DNA from: Sulfurivermis fontis
GTDB lineage: Bacteria > Pseudomonadota > Gammaproteobacteria > Thiohalomonadales > Thiohalomonadaceae
Length of the DNA stretch: 64,000 nt
Reading direction: 5' to 3'
Assembly (NCBI RefSeq): GCF_004001245.1
Contig: NZ_AP018724.1
Location: 1,728,501 to 1,792,500 of the forward strand
The position numbers were made by a program, and so were the translations under genes. Below, in pieces: positions 1 to 10,105 of the stretch. Every line of letters starts with the position of its first letter. Position 1 is the stretch's first letter. The notes beneath the pieces are model-generated. The model saw only the letters and a program-made list of their open reading frames with translations, was not told the DNA's origin and made no database searches.

Positions 1-241
1 TTGTTGAGCTGATTGTGCAACACCTGATGCAGGCGGTTGGCATCGCCATGCACATGCCGTGACACATCATCCATTTCGGCAACGGATTGCAGTTGCTTGG
101 CCGCCGTCTGTGTGCGGCACTCCTCGCGCACCTTGTTCACTTCCAGCTGCACCAGCCACAGCGTCACCAGCAGCAGTGCCGCGGCGACCGCCACACCGGC
201 CAGGCTGAACAGGAGATAGGGGTAAAGCGAAAACGTTCCAT
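1..241 (-). pseudogene. N-terminal part of a membrane-anchored (sensor-like) protein, apparent frameshift, truncated by window edge
   Basis: Read on the minus strand, bases about 230 to 1 encode an uninterrupted frame with a strong transmembrane segment (YLLFSLAGVAVAAALLLV...) followed by a polar, helical stretch (QLEVNKVREECRTQTAAKQ), the usual start of an inner-membrane sensor with a periplasmic domain. That frame has no ATG, GTG or TTG start before a TGA upstream. An ATG at 241 opens the adjacent frame (MERFRFTP) and would join perfectly if the G4 run at 219-222 were G5. I therefore read one gene with a one-base deletion, or a sequencing error. The output domain lies outside the window, so the function is unknown. 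Confidence 0.6.
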
Positions 242-315
242 GTCGTTTGGCACAACGGTTTCAGCGATGACAGGACGCGGGGCGGCGCACTGCATGCCGC
301 CCCGGACAGCGGGAT

Positions 316-1719
316 TCAGGCACGGCGCCAGGTGGTGCCGCCGGCAGCATCCTCCAGCACCACTCCCTGCGCCTTCAGCTCGTCGCGGATCCGATCGGAG
401 GTGGCCCAATCCTTGTTCTTGCGCGCCGCCAGACGTTCGGCGATGAGGCGCTCGATCTCGGCATCGGCCAGGCCGCCTGCCGCACCACCCTGCAGGAATG
501 CCTGCGGCTCGCGCTGCAACAGACCGAGCAGACCAGCCAGGTGCTTGAGCAACGCGCCATGCTGTGCCGCGGCGCTCTCATCGACACCACGCAGGCGGTT
601 CACCTCGCGCGCCAGATCGAACAGCACCGCCAGCGCCTCCGGCGTGGCAAAGTCGTCGTCCATCGCCGCGTAGAAACGCGCGGCATAGTCGCCCAGCCCC
701 TCGTCCGCCGCCGGCAGAGTCAGACCGCGCAGCGCGGTGTACAGGCCGGTAAGCGCCGCCTTGGCGCCGTCCAGGTGTTGGTCGGAGTAATTCAGCGGGC
801 TGCGGTAGTGGCTGGCGAGGATGAAGTAGCGCACCACCTCCGGGTCGTACTTCTTGAGCACGTCGCGGATGGTGAAGAAGTTGCCCAGCGACTTGGACAT
901 CTTCTCGTTGTCCACACGCACGAAGCCGTTGTGGATCCAGTAATTGACGTACTTGCAGCCGCAGGCCGCCTCGGACTGGGCGATCTCGTTTTCATGGTGC
1001 GGGAACTGCAGGTCGAGGCCGCCACCGTGAATGTCGAAGTGATGGCCCAGGGCCTGGGTGGACATGGCGGAACATTCGATATGCCAGCCGGGACGCCCCG
1101 GCCCCCAGGGCGAATCCCAGTACGGCTCGCCCGGCTTGGCCGCCTTCCACAGCACGAAGTCCAGCGGGTCATCCTTGGCCTCGTCCACCGCCACGCGTTC
1201 GCCGGCACGCAGGTCTTCCACGTTCTTACCGGACAACTGGCCGTAGTGCTCGAACTTGCTGACATCATAGTACACGTCGCCGTTAGCGGCGGCATAGGCA
1301 TAGCCCTTGTCCATCAGGGTCTGAATCATGACCAGGATTTCCCCGATGTGCAGTGTGGCGCGCGGCTCCTGGTCGGGGCGCTGCACGCCGAGGGCGTCGG
1401 CGTCTTCGTTCATGAACCCGATGAAACGATCTGTCAGTGCGGTATACGGCTCGCCGTTTTCGTTGGCGCGCTTGATGATCTTGTCGTCGATGTCGGTGAT
1501 GTTGCGCACATAGGTCAGGTGCTCGGCACCATAGATCTTGCGCAGATAGCGGCTGATGACGTCGAACACCACCAGCACACGGGCATGGCCGATGTGGCAG
1601 TAGTCATACACCGTCATGCCGCACACATACATGCGTACCCGCTTGGGATCGATGGGCCGGAACGGCTCCTTGCGCTTGGTGAGGTTATTGTGGATGTGCA
1701 GATTGTGCTGATAGCTCAT
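316..1719 (-). CDS. cysS: Cysteinyl-tRNA synthetase
   Basis: A 467-residue class I aminoacyl-tRNA synthetase that charges tRNA-Cys in the cytoplasm. The HIGH signature is at residues 42-45 (CHIGHARV) and KMSKS at 273-277. Zinc ligands expected for the family are visible at C33, C216 (GWHIEC) and in the HHENE motif near 241-245. The length matches the usual 460 or so. The C-terminal part, rich in helices, ends with the typical anticodon-binding segment ([15 protein letters not shown]). The gene is divergent from ppiA across a 147-base gap, an arrangement common in gammaproteobacteria. Confidence 0.98.
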   Translation of the reverse strand: MSYQHNLHIHNNLTKRKEPFRPIDPKRVRMYVCGMTVYDYCHIGHARVLVVFDVISRYLRKIYGAEHLTYVRNITDIDDKIIKRANENGEPYTALTDRFIGFMNEDADALGVQRPDQEPRATLHIGEILVMIQTLMDKGYAYAAANGDVYYDVSKFEHYGQLSGKNVEDLRAGERVAVDEAKDDPLDFVLWKAAKPGEPYWDSPWGPGRPGWHIECSAMSTQALGHHFDIHGGGLDLQFPHHENEIAQSEAACGCKYVNYWIHNGFVRVDNEKMSKSLGNFFTIRDVLKKYDPEVVRYFILASHYRSPLNYSDQHLDGAKAALTGLYTALRGLTLPAADEGLGDYAARFYAAMDDDFATPEALAVLFDLAREVNRLRGVDESAAAQHGALLKHLAGLLGLLQREPQAFLQGGAAGGLADAEIERLIAERLAARKNKDWATSDRIRDELKAQGVVLEDAAGGTTWRRA

Positions 1720-1787
1720 CGTTCGGTTGTCCGCTGCGGCCGGTCGAAACGGGAAGTGGCACGCATGATATCAGCCCGGCGGGGCAG

Positions 1788-1811
1788 GCAGAAGGCGCCG
1801 GTGCCTTCTGC
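1788..1811. repeat. Hairpin between divergent cysS and ppiA
   Basis: A perfect 9-base inverted repeat, gcagaaggc at 1788-1796 and gccttctgc at 1803-1811, with a 6-base loop. The C- and G-rich flanks could extend it. It sits in the divergent promoter gap, and neither side has a T-run as in a simple terminator. It could be a leader hairpin or an operator; no function is assigned. Confidence 0.5.
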
Positions 1812-1866
1812 CCCGTGTCCGGGGCTGCTATCATGGCGCCTCACTCAGGATTTAGGGAGTCTCGCC

Positions 1867-2454
1867 ATGCATCGCCTTACCGCTTTCCTGTGCGCCCTGC
1901 TGCTCGGTCTGAGCGCCGCTGTCTGGGCCGACGAGGCCAACCCGCGCGTGCGCCTGGTCACCAACAAGGGCGACATCGTGCTGCAACTGGACCGCGCCAA
2001 GGCCCCCAAGACGGTGGAAAATTTCCTGCGTTACGTGCAGACCGGCTTCTACGACGGTACCATCTTCCACCGCGTCATCGACAACTTCATGATCCAGGGC
2101 GGCGGTTTCACCCCCGAGATGCTGCAGAAGGAAACCCGTCCCCCCATAATGAACGAGGCGGATAACGGCCTGCGCAACCTCATCGGCACCATCGCCATGG
2201 CGCGTACCGGCGACCCGCACTCCGCCACGGCGCAGTTCTTCATCAACGTCAACAACAACGACTTCCTCGACTTCCGCGAGAAGACGCCGCGTGCGTGGGG
2301 CTATGCCGTCTTCGGCCGCGTGGTAAGCGGCATGGACGTAGTCAAGGCCATCAAGGGCGTGCCGACCACCACCGTCGGCTATCACCAGAACGTGCCGGTG
2401 GAACCCATCATCATTCAACAGGCCGTCGTGCTCGACGCCGCCAACAGCAAATAA
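1867..2454 (+). CDS. ppiA: Periplasmic peptidyl-prolyl cis-trans isomerase (cyclophilin)
   Basis: 195 residues. The N-terminus ([21 protein letters not shown]) is a clear Sec signal peptide cleaved near residue 21, so this cyclophilin acts in the periplasm. Cyclophilin hallmarks are present: [13 protein letters not shown], containing the catalytic Arg, followed by TIAMAR and SATAQFFIN. Start chosen at the ATG preceded by a GGGAG ribosome site. An open frame continues upstream, but that part is antisense to cysS. It is followed after 12 bases by a second cyclophilin, and the pair probably form one transcript with lpxH. Confidence 0.95.
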   Translation: MHRLTAFLCALLLGLSAAVWADEANPRVRLVTNKGDIVLQLDRAKAPKTVENFLRYVQTGFYDGTIFHRVIDNFMIQGGGFTPEMLQKETRPPIMNEADNGLRNLIGTIAMARTGDPHSATAQFFINVNNNDFLDFREKTPRAWGYAVFGRVVSGMDVVKAIKGVPTTTVGYHQNVPVEPIIIQQAVVLDAANSK

Positions 2455-2466
2455 TCAGGAGTCAGC

Positions 2467-2961
2467 ATGATCAAGATGCACACCAGCATGGGCGTTATCA
2501 CCCTCGAACTCGACGCCGCCAAGGCCCCGGCCACCGTCGCCAACTTCGAGCGTTATGCGCGCGAAGGTTTCTATGACGGCACCATCTTCCACCGCGTCAT
2601 CGACGGTTTCATGATCCAGGGCGGTGGCCTCGATAGCGGCATGATCAACAAGCCGACCCACGAGCCCATCAAGAACGAGGCCGCCAACGGCCTGAAGAAC
2701 GAGCGCGGCACCATCGCCATGGCGCGCACCAACGATCCGCACTCCGCCACCGCCCAGTTCTTCATCAACGTCAAGGACAACCACTTCCTCGACCACCGCA
2801 TGCCGAGCGGCGACGGCTGGGGCTATTGCGTGTTCGGCAAGGTGGTCGACGGCATGGACGTGGTGGATCGCATCAAGAGCGTCGCCACCGGCCGTGTCAG
2901 CTTCCACCAGGACGTGCCTCTCGAACCCATCGTCATCGAGAAAGTCGAGATCGTCGACTGA
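2467..2961 (+). CDS. ppiB: Cytoplasmic peptidyl-prolyl cis-trans isomerase (cyclophilin)
   Basis: 164 residues with no signal peptide, matching the cytoplasmic PpiB class. It shows [34 protein letters not shown] and WGYCVFGKV, all standard cyclophilin segments forming the proline isomerase pocket. It lies 12 bases after ppiA, to which it is clearly related, and 4 bases before lpxH, consistent with one operon. The secreted plus cytosolic cyclophilin pair next to cysS and lpxH is a familiar gammaproteobacterial arrangement. Confidence 0.97.
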   Translation: MIKMHTSMGVITLELDAAKAPATVANFERYAREGFYDGTIFHRVIDGFMIQGGGLDSGMINKPTHEPIKNEAANGLKNERGTIAMARTNDPHSATAQFFINVKDNHFLDHRMPSGDGWGYCVFGKVVDGMDVVDRIKSVATGRVSFHQDVPLEPIVIEKVEIVD

Positions 2962-2965
2962 GCCG

Positions 2966-3766
2966 ATGGCCACCCTGTTCGTCTCCGACCTGCACCTGCA
3001 GGGCGAGCGCACCCCGGCCGACGGTCTGTTCCGGCATTTTCTCGCCGGTCCGGCCGCGGCGGCCGAGGCACTGTACATCCTGGGCGATCTGTTCGAGGCC
3101 TGGCTGGGTGACGATCTGGTGCTGCCGGAATATCAGGGCATCCTCGCGGCCCTGCGTGAGCTTACCGACAGCGGCGTGCCGGTATACGTGATGCACGGCA
3201 ACCGTGACTTCCTGCTCGGTGCGGAATTCGCCCGCCGCACCGGCTGCACCCTACTGCCCGATCCCAGCGTCATCGACCTGTACGGCCGCCCCACCCTGCT
3301 GATGCATGGTGATCTGCTGTGCAGCGATGATCTGCCCTACCAGCAGATGCGGCGCCAGATCCGCGACCCGCGCTGGCTCGGCGCCTTCCTGGCCAAGCCG
3401 ACGGAAGAGCGCATCGCCTTCGCCCGCCAGCTGCGTGACACCAGCCGCGAGGAAACCGGGCGCAAGGCCGGGTACGTAATGGACGCCAACGGAGAAACCG
3501 TGGCGACCTACCTGCACCAGTATCGGGTCGGCCGCCTGATTCACGGCCATACCCATCGACCCGGAGTACACACCCTGCCGGGGGGGGCGGAGCGCCTGGT
3601 GCTGGGCGCCTGGGAAGAACATGGCAGTGTGCTGCACTGCGACGAAACCGGCTGCCGGCTGGAAGAGTACAGGTGCGGGGGACAAGGAGCGAGGGACGAA
3701 AACTGCGCCCCACGGCGCGCCCCTGCGTATCTCGCGCCTGACGCCGTTCAGCGCCCGGGCGAATAA
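2966..3766 (+). CDS. lpxH: UDP-2,3-diacylglucosamine hydrolase
   Basis: 266 residues. LpxH is a membrane-associated calcineurin-type phosphoesterase that converts UDP-2,3-diacylglucosamine to lipid X in lipid A synthesis. Metal-binding motifs are in order: SDLHL (D8, H10), GDLFEAWLGDD (41-50), GNRDF (79-82), H114 and HGHTHRP (193-199). It is longer than the usual 240 or so residues because of a low-complexity tail of about 25 residues (CGGQGARDENCAPRRAPAY) that overlaps the end of the convergent gene by 19 bases. A G8 run at 3580-3587 is in frame here. The start is 4 bases after the ppiB stop. Confidence 0.95.
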   Translation: MATLFVSDLHLQGERTPADGLFRHFLAGPAAAAEALYILGDLFEAWLGDDLVLPEYQGILAALRELTDSGVPVYVMHGNRDFLLGAEFARRTGCTLLPDPSVIDLYGRPTLLMHGDLLCSDDLPYQQMRRQIRDPRWLGAFLAKPTEERIAFARQLRDTSREETGRKAGYVMDANGETVATYLHQYRVGRLIHGHTHRPGVHTLPGGAERLVLGAWEEHGSVLHCDETGCRLEEYRCGGQGARDENCAPRRAPAYLAPDAVQRPGE

Positions 3767-4452
3767 TGCTGGTAGCCCTTGGGCAACATGAACAAGCCCG
3801 CTTCCGCCGGATACTCGGTACTGAAATCCATCAGCAGTTGTCCTTTGCCCTGGGGGTCATGTTCCTGCACCGGCAGGCCGAACTGCAGCTGCCAGGCCGG
3901 AGCGTAGGTGTTCAGCGCCAGATCACAGGGGTCATGCATGTCGGCAGGCACATCGACCAGAATGCGCGCATTCTCGCCGGCCAGCACACTGCGGAAGGCC
4001 GTCAGTGCCTGCACCACGTCGGGCAACAGGCCGTCGACCGCCACCGTCTCGTAGCACAGCTCGCCGTTGACGCTGAGACGGTACTGGTGCGGCGTCCTAC
4101 CGGCAATGGCGGGCAGATCCTCCTCCGTGACCACCTGCACATGTTTGCGCTCCAGCGCCACCGGAGACTCCACCGTCACCGCCTGGGGATGGATCTCCAA
4201 CACGGTGCGATCGCCGTGCGTCACGCTGTAGATGATGTTTTTCTGGCGATCGAACAGGACGAAATTGCTGGCAACATCGCCGTCATCCATGCGCATGTAG
4301 CGCGGCGTAACGATCAGCCGCGAGCTGTACGGCTCGAAGCCCGGCTCCATCACCTGATACAACACCATGGTTGCGTCCTGCGCCCAGGCCATGCCGCATA
4401 CCAGCGACAGGCCAAACACCCAGCTTCGCTGCCACATCACCGTCCCCCTCAT
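3748..4452 (-). CDS. Exported protein of unknown function
   Basis: 234 residues with a signal peptide ending near AWA (about residue 24). The rest looks soluble and beta-rich (SRLIVTPRYMRMDDG, NFVLFDRQKNIIYSV, then a repeated TVEIHP-like pattern) and has two cysteines (CYETV, PCDLAL) that could pair in the periplasm. The pattern 'protein that records a value, then VLFDRQ..IYSV' recalls DUF4412-like exported proteins, but I do not recognise a family with certainty. Start chosen at 4452 because its ATG overlaps the TGA of the upstream DUF455 gene by 4 bases, showing translational coupling. Confidence 0.8.
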   Translation of the reverse strand: MRGTVMWQRSWVFGLSLVCGMAWAQDATMVLYQVMEPGFEPYSSRLIVTPRYMRMDDGDVASNFVLFDRQKNIIYSVTHGDRTVLEIHPQAVTVESPVALERKHVQVVTEEDLPAIAGRTPHQYRLSVNGELCYETVAVDGLLPDVVQALTAFRSVLAGENARILVDVPADMHDPCDLALNTYAPAWQLQFGLPVQEHDPQGKGQLLMDFSTEYPAEAGLFMLPKGYQHYSPGR

Positions 4453-5252
4453 CCCACACCTTGCAAATAATCCAGCTCGGCCTCGGAAAATCCCGCCCGG
4501 CGCCGCGCCTCCAGATGAAACGGCCCCTTCAGCGGCCCTTTCATGTACTCATTGAGCAGGCCGCGATAGGTGATCTCCACCGCCAGCCCGCGCTCGGCGC
4601 AAAGATGCCGGAACCAGCGATCGCCGATGGCGACATGGCCGATCTCGTCACGCAGGATGATGTCGAGCAGAGCGCAGCCCTCCGTGTCGCCCACGGCACG
4701 CAGTTTGTCCTGGATACCGGGATTCACGTCCAGCCCGCGCGCCTCCAGGCAACGCGGCACCAGCGCCATGCGTACCAGCGGATCATGCGCGGTCTTCAGC
4801 GCCATCTCCCACAGGCCGTTGTGGCCGGGCCAATCGCCGTAGTCCGCGCCCAGCGTGTTGAGGTGAGCACGCAACAGCTCAAAGTGGTAGGCCTCCTCCT
4901 CGGCGACGCGGATCCAGTCATCGTAGAACGCGGCCGGCATGGCGCGGAAACGGTACACCGCATCCCAGGCCAGATTGATGGCGTTGAATTCGATATGGGT
5001 GAGGGCGTGGAACAGGATGGCGCGCCCCTCCAGGCTGTCGGGGCGGCGCTGCGGCAGCTCGCGCGGCAGCACCAGACGCAGGCGGGCCGGTCGGCCGGGC
5101 GTGGCGACGGTGCCAACAGGCGTGGCGTCCTCCCGCGTCAGGCGTCCCTCGCGCCAGGCCCGGGCCACGGCGCGGGTCAGCACCAGCTTGTCTTCGGCTT
5201 CACCGGCCAGCAGACAACCCAGGGCGGCATCGAACAGATTGGTCGCAGTCAT
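4449..5252 (-). CDS. Ferritin-like DUF455 family protein
   Basis: 267 residues of the DUF455 (COG2833) family, predicted to adopt a ferritin-like four-helix fold with a di-metal site. Candidate metal ligands are visible: E88 in HALTHIEFNAINLAWDA, E119/E120 and H123 in EEEAYHFELL, E170 in RCLEARGLD, and E203 and H206 in RDEIGHVAIG. The length is typical. Function in the family is not firmly established; oxidase or hydroxylase activity is an inference from the fold. It is coupled by ATGA overlap to the exported protein downstream, suggesting a shared role. Confidence 0.9.
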   Translation of the reverse strand: MTATNLFDAALGCLLAGEAEDKLVLTRAVARAWREGRLTREDATPVGTVATPGRPARLRLVLPRELPQRRPDSLEGRAILFHALTHIEFNAINLAWDAVYRFRAMPAAFYDDWIRVAEEEAYHFELLRAHLNTLGADYGDWPGHNGLWEMALKTAHDPLVRMALVPRCLEARGLDVNPGIQDKLRAVGDTEGCALLDIILRDEIGHVAIGDRWFRHLCAERGLAVEITYRGLLNEYMKGPLKGPFHLEARRRAGFSEAELDYLQGVG

Positions 5253-5286
5253 GGCGCGCCATTCTAGCCCGAACGCCGCAGGACGT

Positions 5287-6519
5287 TCACGTCGGTTTCA
5301 GCGCCAGCACCAAGTCCATCACATTGCTGCCGGTGGGACCGGTCTGCAACAGATCGCCGCTGGCCTCCAGGAAACTGCCGGCATCGGCGCGGGCGAGACA
5401 ATCGCGCGCAACGAACCCCTCCAGCTCACCCCGCGCCATGGTCTCCCCATCCACCAGGGCCCCGGCATCCTCGCCGGGTCCATCGCTGCCGTCGGTGCCG
5501 GCGGCCAGCAACACCACGGCAGAACCGGCCAACACCTGGGCCGCCGCCAGGGCCAGGTGCTGGCAACGGCCGCCGCGCCCCGGTTGTGGCGGCAGGCGCA
5601 CCGTGGTCTCGCCACCCCACACATACAAGCCGGGCGGACCGGCCAGCACCTGCGCGGCCAGGGCACGGCCGCCAGCGGCGGCGTCATCCTGCAACAGGAC
5701 ATCATTGCCGTGGACTGTCAGCCCCCGGGACCGGCCGGATGCGATGACCGCCGCGCGGGCATCGCGGTTGCTACGCAATATCTCGGTATGAATGTGGCTG
5801 AAGCTCTCCGCGGCGGGCGGCGAGGTCTCTGCCAGCAGGACTCGCAGCCATGCCGGCAGTGCCTGCACGTCGGTCCCGCTCAGGACATCCTCGGAACGCG
5901 GCGCCACCAACAGGCCGGAGCCGATGGTGGCCGGTTCGTCTCCCGGCACATCGGAGATGAGCAGGTTGAGCACCGCATGCCCCTGCAGCCGCTCCGCCAG
6001 ACGCCCCCCCTTGATGCCGGACAGTGCGCGCCGCACGCGGTTGATACGGCCGATATCCCAGCCGCTGGCCAGCAGCCAGTCGTTGGCGGCCTGCAATTGC
6101 GTCACCTCGACACCGGGGGACAGGACCTCCACCAGGGCCGAGGTTCCCCCGGAGATCAGAAAAACAACCGGCGCCTGCGGCGGCAGCGCGGCCAGAAACT
6201 CCAGCAGGGCCCGACCGGCCGCCAGGCTGCCGCTGCCGGGCACGGGATGCTCCGCCTCCAGCACCTGCAGTCGGGCATCCACCGGGCCGGCCCCGCCGTA
6301 ACCCTGCTTGGTGATCACCAGGGCGCGAGCCAGGCGTGCATCGAGGACGTCGAACGCCCCCTCCATCATGGCCGGTGCGGCCTTGCCGATGGCCACGACG
6401 TAGACCGGCCCCGCCGCCGCATAGTGCGCCAGTCGCTCCCGCACGGCGACACGACCGTCCACCGCCCGCAGGGCGGCGGCATAGAGCTCCAGCAGCAGAC
6501 GACGCGGTTCAGGAATCAT
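5287..6519 (-). CDS. Glycerate 2-kinase (MOFRL family)
   Basis: 410 residues. This family phosphorylates D-glycerate with ATP, in glyoxylate or hydroxypyruvate disposal. The N-terminal DUF4147 part has VVAIGKAAPAMMEGA and the loop EAEHPVPGSGSLAAGRALLEF. The C-terminal MOFRL part has LLAAGTDGSDGPGEDAGA and ends with TGPTGSNVMDLVLAL. Start placed at the ATG at 6519 (MIPEPRRLLLELY), which fits the family N-terminus; an in-frame ATG 30 bases upstream adds only MRRRCDPFAT. Often called gckA or ttuD; I leave the symbol open. Confidence 0.92.
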   Translation of the reverse strand: MIPEPRRLLLELYAAALRAVDGRVAVRERLAHYAAAGPVYVVAIGKAAPAMMEGAFDVLDARLARALVITKQGYGGAGPVDARLQVLEAEHPVPGSGSLAAGRALLEFLAALPPQAPVVFLISGGTSALVEVLSPGVEVTQLQAANDWLLASGWDIGRINRVRRALSGIKGGRLAERLQGHAVLNLLISDVPGDEPATIGSGLLVAPRSEDVLSGTDVQALPAWLRVLLAETSPPAAESFSHIHTEILRSNRDARAAVIASGRSRGLTVHGNDVLLQDDAAAGGRALAAQVLAGPPGLYVWGGETTVRLPPQPGRGGRCQHLALAAAQVLAGSAVVLLAAGTDGSDGPGEDAGALVDGETMARGELEGFVARDCLARADAGSFLEASGDLLQTGPTGSNVMDLVLALKPT

Positions 6520-6581
6520 GGTGGCAAAGGGATCGCAGCGGCGCCGCACCGGGCGCCGGCAGGAAACGGCCGGGGAATGTC

Positions 6582-6875
6582 TCAGGCAGTGCGGTAGGGG
6601 GAGCGGCGGCGCATGCCCGCGCCGGAACGCGGTGCGCGCTCCTTGGCCTCGTTGACACGCAACGCGCGGCCGCCGAATTCCTTGCCATCCAACTCGCGGA
6701 TGGCGGCCTCGGCCCCCTCGCCCATCTCGACGAAGGCGAAGCCGCGGAAACGACCGGTTTCGCGATCATTGACGAACTTCACCGCATTCACCGCACCGAA
6801 GGCTGCAAACAGCTCGCGCACCCGATCCTCGCTGGCACTGAACGGCAGATTGCCCACGTAAATGGTCTTGCCCAT
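6582..6875 (-). CDS. RRM-type RNA-binding protein
   Basis: 97 residues forming one RNA-recognition motif. RNP2 is IYVGNLPF (5-12) and RNP1 is RGFAFVEM (44-51), both with the aromatic residues that stack on RNA. The short basic tail (ERAPRSGAGMRRRSP) is typical of small bacterial RRM proteins, which bind RNA in the cytoplasm and often respond to cold. A strong ribosome site (GGAGGAGAGG) precedes the ATG. It stands alone downstream of a 180-base gap that probably holds its promoter. Confidence 0.95.
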   Translation of the reverse strand: MGKTIYVGNLPFSASEDRVRELFAAFGAVNAVKFVNDRETGRFRGFAFVEMGEGAEAAIRELDGKEFGGRALRVNEAKERAPRSGAGMRRRSPYRTA

Positions 6876-7057
6876 GCTCCTCTCCTCCCGCCTCCACAGG
6901 CCGGGGCCTGCCGCGCGGTATTGTCGTTATGACCACACTCTGCGGTGCGGCGCAATCGAGCTTACGCCAGATGCCGGGAGCTGTCACGAAAGGCCGCAAA
7001 CCGGGGAGATGGTGTCCGCCACAGGGAGCTGTGACGGGACAAATGTCAGAAAACCGT

Positions 7058-8248
7058 TCAGATCAGCGCCAGGCCACGCGCCAGATCCGCCTTGATATCA
7101 TCCACCTCCTCCAGGCCGACGGAGATGCGGATCAGACCTTCGCCGATACCGGCCTCGCTCTTCTGCTCCGGCGACAGGCGGCCGTGGGTGGTGGTGGCGG
7201 GATGGGTGATGGTGCTCTTGGCATCGCCCAGATTGGCCGTGATGGACAGCATGCGCGTGGCGTCGATCACCGCCCAGGCCTGCTCGCGGCCGCCCTTGAC
7301 CTCGAAGGCCACGATGCCGCCGTACCCCTTCTGCTGGCGGGACGCCAGTTCATGCTGCGGGTGCGAACTCAGGCCCGGATAGTAGACCCGCGCCACCTGC
7401 GGCTGCTGCTCCAGCCACAGCGCCAGGGCCAGGGCATTGGCGCTGTGCGCCTGCATGCGCAACTTGAGCGTCTCCAGTCCTTTCAGAAACACCCAGGCAT
7501 TGAACGGGCTCATGGTCGGTCCGGCGGTGCGCAGAAAACCGAACACCTCCTTGCCCACCAGCGCCTCACTGCCCACCACCGCGCCGCCCAGGCAGCGCCC
7601 CTGGCCATCGATGTACTTGGTGGCGGAGTGGATCACGATATCGGCGCCGAGCTTGAGCGGCTGCTGCAAGGCCGGGGTGCAAAAGCAGTTGTCCACCGCC
7701 AGCAGGCAGCCGTGGCGATGGGCGATGTCGGCCAGGGCGCGGATGTCGGCCACCTCGGTGAGCGGATTGGACGGCGTCTCCACGAACAGCAGGCGTGTAT
7801 TGGGCCGGATCGCCGCCTCCCACGCCGCCAGGTCGGTGAGCGGCACATAGCTGGCCTGCACGCCGAAACGACCCATGAAATTGTCGAACAGCACCACGGT
7901 GGAACCGAAGATGGCGCGCGAGGACACGATGTGATCGCCGCTCTTCAGCAGGCCCATGCAGGTGGACAGGATCGCCGCCATGCCGGCGCTGGTGGCGACG
8001 CAACGCTCGCCTCCCTCCAGTGCCGCCAGGCGCTGCTCGAAGGTGCGCACCGTCGGGTTGGTGAAGCGTGAATAGATATTGCCCGCCTCGCTGCCGCCGA
8101 AGCGCGCCGCCGCCTGGGCGGCGCTATCGAAACGGAAACTGGAGGTGGGGAAGATCGGCTCGCTGTGCTCACCCTCCGCCGTGCGCACCTGGCCGGCGCG
8201 CACCGCCAACGTATCGAAACCCCACTCGTCGAAATCCTGCTGATCCAT
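7058..8248 (-). CDS. metZ: O-succinylhomoserine sulfhydrylase
   Basis: 396 residues of the Cys/Met-metabolism PLP enzyme family. It makes homocysteine directly from O-succinylhomoserine and sulfide. The PLP lysine is K211 in SATKYIDGQGR, the binding aspartate is in LAVDNCFCTP (near 186), and the ETPSNP motif is at 158-162. Assignment to MetZ rather than MetB or MetC rests on the location downstream of purF, as in Pseudomonas, and on overall pattern. Start taken at 8248 (MDQQDFDEWG), which has an AAGGTGA ribosome site just upstream; a longer start adds five residues. Confidence 0.92.
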   Translation of the reverse strand: MDQQDFDEWGFDTLAVRAGQVRTAEGEHSEPIFPTSSFRFDSAAQAAARFGGSEAGNIYSRFTNPTVRTFEQRLAALEGGERCVATSAGMAAILSTCMGLLKSGDHIVSSRAIFGSTVVLFDNFMGRFGVQASYVPLTDLAAWEAAIRPNTRLLFVETPSNPLTEVADIRALADIAHRHGCLLAVDNCFCTPALQQPLKLGADIVIHSATKYIDGQGRCLGGAVVGSEALVGKEVFGFLRTAGPTMSPFNAWVFLKGLETLKLRMQAHSANALALALWLEQQPQVARVYYPGLSSHPQHELASRQQKGYGGIVAFEVKGGREQAWAVIDATRMLSITANLGDAKSTITHPATTTHGRLSPEQKSEAGIGEGLIRISVGLEEVDDIKADLARGLALI

Positions 8249-8283
8249 CTCGTCACCTTCCACGCATTAAAAACAGGCAGTCC

Positions 8284-8404
8284 GCAAATGAACGCAACAC
8301 ACGCAACTAAAAGCCGCCACCCCGAAAAGCCCGCTCAGTCTCTGCGCGGAAACCTTGCCCTGCCAACGCCTTGACATCATTTGCGTCCATTCGCGTTCAT
8401 TTGC
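8284..8404. repeat. Inverted repeat of a gcaaatgaacgc word, ~120 bases end to end
   Basis: gcaaatgaacgc at 8284-8295 is a perfect inverse of gcgttcatttgc at 8393-8404. Extra partial copies lie next to each arm (acgcaacacacgcaac, and ttgcgtccattcgcg). The space between arms is about 97 bases. It resembles the other reiterated-word inverted repeats of this window in organisation but not in sequence. It lies upstream of metZ and just past the purF terminator. Confidence 0.6.
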
Positions 8405-8424
8405 CGACCGATTACTTCAGGCAC

Positions 8425-8460
8425 AAAAAAACCCGCCGGCTGGAGCCAAAGCGGGTTTTT
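8425..8460. terminator. Rho-independent terminator after purF
   Basis: aaaaacccgc at 8427-8436 pairs with gcgggttttt at 8451-8460 around a 14-base loop. Read on the minus strand, the stem is followed by a long T-run, as expected for the end of the purF transcript. The A/T-run symmetry makes it potentially bidirectional. Confidence 0.85.
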
Positions 8461-8552
8461 GCCCTCGCTTTAGCCGTATTTATTGAGCGCCCGCAAGCTG
8501 AGTCAAATCGGCGCTGGAACCTGAGATTAGGTAATCATCGGCGTGCTGTCAA

Positions 8553-10067
<1,515 letters not shown>

Positions 10068-10105
10068 CGCAACTACCTCTGTATCCCACGGACGCCAGGG
10101 CGTCT

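Noticed and set aside
541-2454. A 637-codon plus-strand open frame running through cysS and ppiA
   Set aside because: It is antisense to cysS, whose motifs are unmistakable; only its last 195 codons, from the ATG at 1867, are real (ppiA).
4939-6597. A 552-codon plus-strand open frame opposite the glycerate kinase and DUF455 genes
   Set aside because: It crosses two well-supported minus-strand genes and shows no recognisable domain.
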